In this document: positions 60,337 through 64,000 of the stretch, in pieces
How positions within the stretch are numbered: the first letter of the stretch is position 1
Layout of the letters: each line of letters begins with the position of its first letter
Source: an uncultured Christensenellaceae bacterium
GTDB lineage: Bacteria > Bacillota > Clostridia > Christensenellales > Borkfalkiaceae
DNA: 64,000 bases
Assembly (NCBI GenBank): GCA_910587825.1
Contig: CAJUNJ010000004.1
Coordinates: forward strand, 81,664-145,663
Direction: 5' to 3'
The notes under the pieces: generated by a model
What the model was told of the DNA's origin: nothing
Seen by the model: only the letters and a program-made list of their open reading frames with translations
The model's database searches: none
Translations under genes and position numbers: made by a program

Positions 60337-60365
60337 ATTATATAATAAGGCAAAATCTTTGTCAA
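60337..60365 (-). promoter_or_regulatory. Consensus sigma-A promoter of yceD-rpmF
   Basis: Minus strand TTGACA (60360-60365), 17-bp spacer, TATAAT (60337-60342). It predicts a leader of only about 13 nt without a ribosome site, just past the ackA stop. Confidence 0.85.
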
Positions 60366-60393
60366 CTTATTTTTGTGTTGCGCACAAAAAATT

Positions 60394-61590
60394 TTATAAA
60401 AGTTGAGCTGTTTCCCTTGCAATTACCAACTCTTCGTTGGTCGGTATTATAAGAACCTTGACTTTTGAATTTTTTGAAGAAATTTCACGTATGCTTCCGT
60501 CATTCTTTTTTGCGTTTGCTTCGTCGTCGAATTGTACGCCCAAAAATTCAAGCCCCTCGCATACACCTTTACGCACTATCGGCGTATTTTCACCGATACC
60601 CGCGGTAAAGACTATACAGTCAAGACCGCCCATAACCGCCGCGTATGCGCCTACAAACTTCTTGGTCTGGTAAGAGAACATTTCAAGCGCAAGCGCGCAT
60701 CTTGCATCGCCCCTTTCGTATCCCGCTTCGAGATCTCTGAAATCGCTTGACTCTCCCGATATGCCTTTTACACCGCATTCCTTATTTAAATAAGTAACCG
60801 CGTCCGCGTGGGAAAGCCCCTTCTTTCTTGCAAGAAATTCCACCGCAGATGCGTCGATATCGCCCGAACGCGTACCCATAAGCACGCCTGCAAGCGGTGT
60901 AAAGCCCATAGACGTATCAACACATTTTCCGCCGTCGACTGCCGAAATAGACGAACCGTTGCCGAGATGACAGGTAACAATTTTAAGCTCTTCCGGCTTC
61001 TTGCCGAGATATTCGGCGGCTTTTGCCGACACAAACTTATGGCTTGTACCGTGCGCACCGTATTTTCTTACGCCGTATTTTTTATAGTCGTCGTAATTAA
61101 TTCCGTACAGATACGCCTTTTCGGGCATAGTTGCGTGGAAAGACGTGTCGAATACAAGCGCCATAGGCGTATCGGGCATAACCTCCATACAAGCCCTGAC
61201 CCCCGTAGCCGCCGCGGGGTTATGAAGAGGCGCAAGCTCGAAAGTCTTTTCTTCAAGCGTCTTTAAAACTTCGGCATTGACAAGAGTCGTCTTTTTAAAA
61301 TATTCCCCGCTTGCAACCACACGGTGTCCCACAGCGCCTATTTCGCCCATTGATTTAATTACGCCTATGCCCTCGTCGCGGAGAGCGTGAAGCACAAGTT
61401 CGATTGCTACTTTATGGTTGGGCATATCCTGTTCGTAGACTTTCTCTAACCCGTTGCCCTTTGCTTTAAGGACAGAACCGTTTATCCCTATTCTCTCGCA
61501 GCCGCCCTTTGCAAGGACGGCTTCGGTCTGCATATCTATAAGCTGGTATTTGAGCGATGAACTGCCCGCGTTTACTACCAAAATTTTCAT
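60394..61590 (-). CDS. ackA: Acetate kinase
   Basis: 398 aa. ASKHA-fold kinase: MKILVVNAGSSSLKYQLIDM at the start, HRVVASGEY, VFDTSFHATMPEKAYLYGI, HLGNGSSISAVDGGKCVDTS and FTAGIGENTPIVR. It converts acetyl phosphate and ADP to acetate and ATP, the usual fermentation end step. The gene follows pta by 23 bp, a two-gene fermentative unit. Confidence 0.97.
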   Translation of the reverse strand: MKILVVNAGSSSLKYQLIDMQTEAVLAKGGCERIGINGSVLKAKGNGLEKVYEQDMPNHKVAIELVLHALRDEGIGVIKSMGEIGAVGHRVVASGEYFKKTTLVNAEVLKTLEEKTFELAPLHNPAAATGVRACMEVMPDTPMALVFDTSFHATMPEKAYLYGINYDDYKKYGVRKYGAHGTSHKFVSAKAAEYLGKKPEELKIVTCHLGNGSSISAVDGGKCVDTSMGFTPLAGVLMGTRSGDIDASAVEFLARKKGLSHADAVTYLNKECGVKGISGESSDFRDLEAGYERGDARCALALEMFSYQTKKFVGAYAAVMGGLDCIVFTAGIGENTPIVRKGVCEGLEFLGVQFDDEANAKKNDGSIREISSKNSKVKVLIIPTNEELVIARETAQLL

Positions 61591-61613
61591 ATAAAGTATC
61601 TCCTGAAATTAAA

Positions 61614-62612
61614 TTAGCTTTGAAGCGCGGTTACAGCAACCGTCGCAACTATGTCTTCTACCGTGCATCCGCGCGAAAGGTCGTTAAGCGGTTTAGCAAA
61701 GCCCTGACAGATAGGTCCTACCGCCATATAACCGCCGAACCGCTGTGCGATTTTGTAACCGATATTGCCCGCGTTTATATTGGGAAAGACAAATACGTTT
61801 GCGTTACCGGCGACCTTTGAATCGGGCGCTTTGAGTTTACCCACTTCCGGCGCGACAGCCGCGTCAAACTGGAACTCGCCGTCAAGCGCAAGCGCTGGTT
61901 CCGCCTGTTTTGCAAGTTCGACTGCTTTTTGAACTTTGGGGACGGTCTGCGTAAACTTATCGTCGTTACCGCTTCCCTTTGTAGAGAACGAAAGCATTGC
62001 AACTCTCGGTTCTATGCCAGCGATATCCTTTGCCGTTTTTGCGGAAGACAGAGCAATGTCGGCAAGCTGTTCGGCAGTCGGTTCTATATTGATTGCACAG
62101 TCGGCAAACACCGCAACACCGTCGGGATTATATGCGTGCTTTTGGGGAGCAATCATAATAAAACAGCTTGATACCGTTTTAATACCGGGGGCGGTCTTTA
62201 CAACCTGTAAACCGGGACGGAGAGTATTCGCCGTCGAGTGGCACGCGCCGGATACGTAACCGTCTACGTCGCCGGCTTTAAGCATTAATGCGCCGAACAT
62301 AGTCCTGTCCTTCGCCTGCTCTTTTGCCTGTTCTTCGGTCATACCCTTTGCTTTTCTCGCTTCGTAAAGAATAGCGGCGTATTCCGCCGTTTTGTCCGAG
62401 GTGAGCGGATCGACAAGGGTTATGCCCGTAAGGTCTGCTCCCGGCGCAACTTTTTTACATTCTTCTTCATTGCCGATAAGTACGATTTTTGCAATTCCCG
62501 CCTTGGTTATTTCGGCGGCGGCTTCGACCACGCGCTTGTCCTCCCCCTCGCAAAGAACTATTGTCTTTTTGCGAGCGGTCGCTTTTGCTTTGATTTCGTC
62601 AAGTAACGACAT
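61614..62612 (-). CDS. pta: Phosphate acetyltransferase
   Basis: 332 aa, the short form without a regulatory N-domain. Makes acetyl phosphate from acetyl-CoA. Diagnostic segments are VLCEGEDKRVVEAAAEI, FGALMLKAGDVDGYVSGA, LDGEFQFDAAVAPEVGKLK, KVAGNANVFVFPNINAGNIG and GFAKPLNDLSRGCTVEDI. AAGGAG ribosome site. Feeds ackA immediately downstream. Confidence 0.97.
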   Translation of the reverse strand: MSLLDEIKAKATARKKTIVLCEGEDKRVVEAAAEITKAGIAKIVLIGNEEECKKVAPGADLTGITLVDPLTSDKTAEYAAILYEARKAKGMTEEQAKEQAKDRTMFGALMLKAGDVDGYVSGACHSTANTLRPGLQVVKTAPGIKTVSSCFIMIAPQKHAYNPDGVAVFADCAINIEPTAEQLADIALSSAKTAKDIAGIEPRVAMLSFSTKGSGNDDKFTQTVPKVQKAVELAKQAEPALALDGEFQFDAAVAPEVGKLKAPDSKVAGNANVFVFPNINAGNIGYKIAQRFGGYMAVGPICQGFAKPLNDLSRGCTVEDIVATVAVTALQS

Positions 62613-62667
62613 ATCATATCTCCTTAAAACGCTTTATTTATAAAAATTTTTGTTATATAATAATGAT

Positions 62668-62696
62668 ATTATATTACATTAATTTGGGAATGTAAA
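62668..62696 (-). promoter_or_regulatory. Sigma-A promoter of pta-ackA
   Basis: Minus strand TTTACA (62691-62696), 17-bp spacer, TATAAT (62668-62673), in the 90-bp region divergent from tmcAL. A weaker plus-strand TATAAT at 62656-62661 may serve tmcAL. Confidence 0.75.
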
Positions 62697-62702
62697 GTTA
62701 AA

Positions 62703-63854
62703 ATGAATTTTTGCGCGATAATTTGCGAATTTAATCCCTTTCATAACGGGCATAAATATATTTTGGAACAAGCACGCAGGCTTTCCGGCTGCGACGGCGT
62801 ACTCTGCATTATGAGCGGAAGCTTTACACAAAGGGGCGAAGCGTGCGTTTTCGATAAATACACGCGCGCACGTCACGCCGTTTTGTCGGGTGCGGACTGC
62901 GTTATACAACTGCCTGCCCCCTTTGCCGTTGCTCCCGCCGAAATATTCGCATCGGGCGCAATAAAAATACTGTCTGCAATACCGCAGGTCAAAAAGCTTG
63001 CATTCGGTTGCGAAGACGGCGATAAACAACTTTTTATAAACTCAGCCGAATTACTTATAGACGAAAGCGAAAAATTTAAAACGACGCTTTACGGCGGGTT
63101 AGACAGCGGCGAAAGCTATGTTAAAAGCTATGCCGAAGCTTTCGAAAAGTGCGGGGGCGACGACGACTTTATAGGAAAGCCCAACAATATCCTCGGCATA
63201 GAATATACGAAAGCAATTTTACGCGCCGCCGCGGATATAGAAATTATGCCCGTTAAGAGAGTCGGTTCATTCTTCAATGAAAAAAACCTGCAAGAAAATT
63301 TTTCTTCCGCGCAAGCAATACGCCTTAACCCGCACAGCCCGACGGTTAAAGACAATATGCCCGCTTACGTATACGAAGATTTTAAAAATTGTAAACAAGA
63401 CCAACGGTACGGAAATTTTTTGACGGACTGTCTGTTCAAGGCAAATACGCGAAATTTAAAACGAATTTACGGTTGTAACGAAGGACTTGAAAACAGACTT
63501 AAAAATATTGTAAACTATGGGTATGAAAAACTTTTAAATGAGGCAACCACAAAAAGATATTCCGCATCGCGCATAAGGCGGATACTCTGCGCCAACGCGC
63601 TTGAACTTTATGTCGACGACTGCCGTAAATTTATGGACAGCCCGCTTTACATAAGACCGCTTGCCGTTAAAAAAGACAATGCGGATGCCGTACTGTCCGC
63701 CCTGTCGCAAAGCCGTTATCCGCTTGTCACAGCCCCGCACACAGACAAGCTTAGCGGCGCCGCGCTTGAATGCTTCGAGAAAGATAAGCTTGAATTTTTA
63801 ACCGCAAATTATCTTGCGGGGACGACGGTAAATGATTATATGATTACCGTATGA
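62703..63854 (+). CDS. tmcAL: tRNA(Met) cytidine acetate ligase TmcAL (YlbM family)
   Basis: 383 aa. HIGH-superfamily nucleotidyltransferase with ICEFNPFHNGHKYIL (the HxGH motif), SGSFTQRGEACVFDKYTRA and NNILGIEYTKAI, as in YlbM. In Bacillus this enzyme uses ATP and acetate to make N4-acetylcytidine at the wobble base of elongator tRNA-Met. It is divergent from pta-ackA, which makes that acetate. A ribosome site is weak. A strong terminator follows. Confidence 0.94.
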   Translation: MNFCAIICEFNPFHNGHKYILEQARRLSGCDGVLCIMSGSFTQRGEACVFDKYTRARHAVLSGADCVIQLPAPFAVAPAEIFASGAIKILSAIPQVKKLAFGCEDGDKQLFINSAELLIDESEKFKTTLYGGLDSGESYVKSYAEAFEKCGGDDDFIGKPNNILGIEYTKAILRAAADIEIMPVKRVGSFFNEKNLQENFSSAQAIRLNPHSPTVKDNMPAYVYEDFKNCKQDQRYGNFLTDCLFKANTRNLKRIYGCNEGLENRLKNIVNYGYEKLLNEATTKRYSASRIRRILCANALELYVDDCRKFMDSPLYIRPLAVKKDNADAVLSALSQSRYPLVTAPHTDKLSGAALECFEKDKLEFLTANYLAGTTVNDYMITV

Positions 63855-63886
63855 AAAAGGGAGCGACCGACGCGTCGCTCCCTTTT
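63855..63886 (+). terminator. Terminator of tmcAL
   Basis: AAAAGGGAGCGAC and its exact complement form a 13-bp stem with a 6-nt loop and a closing T run, directly after the stop codon. Confidence 0.9.
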
Positions 63887-64000
63887 ATACGTTATAAAAA
63901 CCGTTAAGCTTATCCATAAAAGTTTTTTTGTAATTACGCGACAATGAGAGCACCCCCCCCCCTGCGTTTTTGTAATACGGACAAACTCCCGTCCTACGTG

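Overview
The window is a 64-kb stretch of a low-to-moderate GC Gram-positive chromosome, most likely class Clostridia. The evidence is the gene neighbourhoods (mraZ-rsmH-ftsL-PBP, murB-PHP-whiA-dnaE-pfkA, infC-rpmI-rplT, ylxY-like next to an M16 peptidase, yceD-rpmF), WhiA, a T-box ahead of thrS, TTG/GTG start codons, AGGAGG-type ribosome sites and a strikingly regular sigma-A promoter grammar (TTGACA, mostly 17 bp, TATAAT). MurE carries the DNPR motif, so the peptidoglycan should contain meso-diaminopimelate. Nothing fixes genus or species; an uncultured gut-type Clostridia is my inference.

Layout. 1-12.4 kb (minus) is the division and cell-wall cluster, from mraZ through rsmH, an ftsL-like gene, a transpeptidase, murE, mraY, murD, ftsW, murA and ftsQ; ftsA and the 5' end of ftsZ have their own consensus promoter. 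murF and murG are absent from their usual places. 12.4-13.6 kb holds divergent murI and rpsT. 13.7-24.2 kb is the accessory part: a lipid-anchored metzincin-like protease, a SIR2-like gene remnant beside tRNA-Arg, a TetR-controlled ABC exporter, a CDF metal exporter, tRNA-Thr with a duplicated 3' end around a three-hairpin insert, a repeat-rich surface lipoprotein, an XRE regulator with a double palindromic operator, and small unknown proteins.

24.2-41.3 kb is mostly housekeeping: two phosphofructokinase-family kinases, dnaE, whiA, a PHP hydrolase, murB, a solute-binding-like lipoprotein, yebC, a SpoU methyltransferase, rplT-rpmI-infC behind an attenuator, thrS behind a T-box, and leuS on the plus strand. 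41.5-54.2 kb holds acpP, tex, two base-excision glycosylase genes, an M16 peptidase with a YlxY-like deacetylase, mutS2, a U32 peptidase, a HAD phosphatase and uvrC; the uvrC promoter predicts a leaderless mRNA. 54.2-57.2 kb is a copper module (ArsR-type regulator and a CopA ATPase with a fused C-terminal CopZ-like domain) behind a 13-bp-arm palindrome. 57.2-64 kb holds asparaginase, asnS, rpmF, yceD, ackA and pta, with divergent tmcAL.

No CRISPR array, prophage, IS transposase, rRNA or replication origin was seen. The least ordinary features are the tRNA-Thr duplication with its hairpin insert and a possible antisense small RNA, the leaderless uvrC start, the transpeptidase frame that seems to begin at a non-canonical codon, the CopA DKTAT substitution with its internal CopZ start, and the decayed SIR2 fragment.
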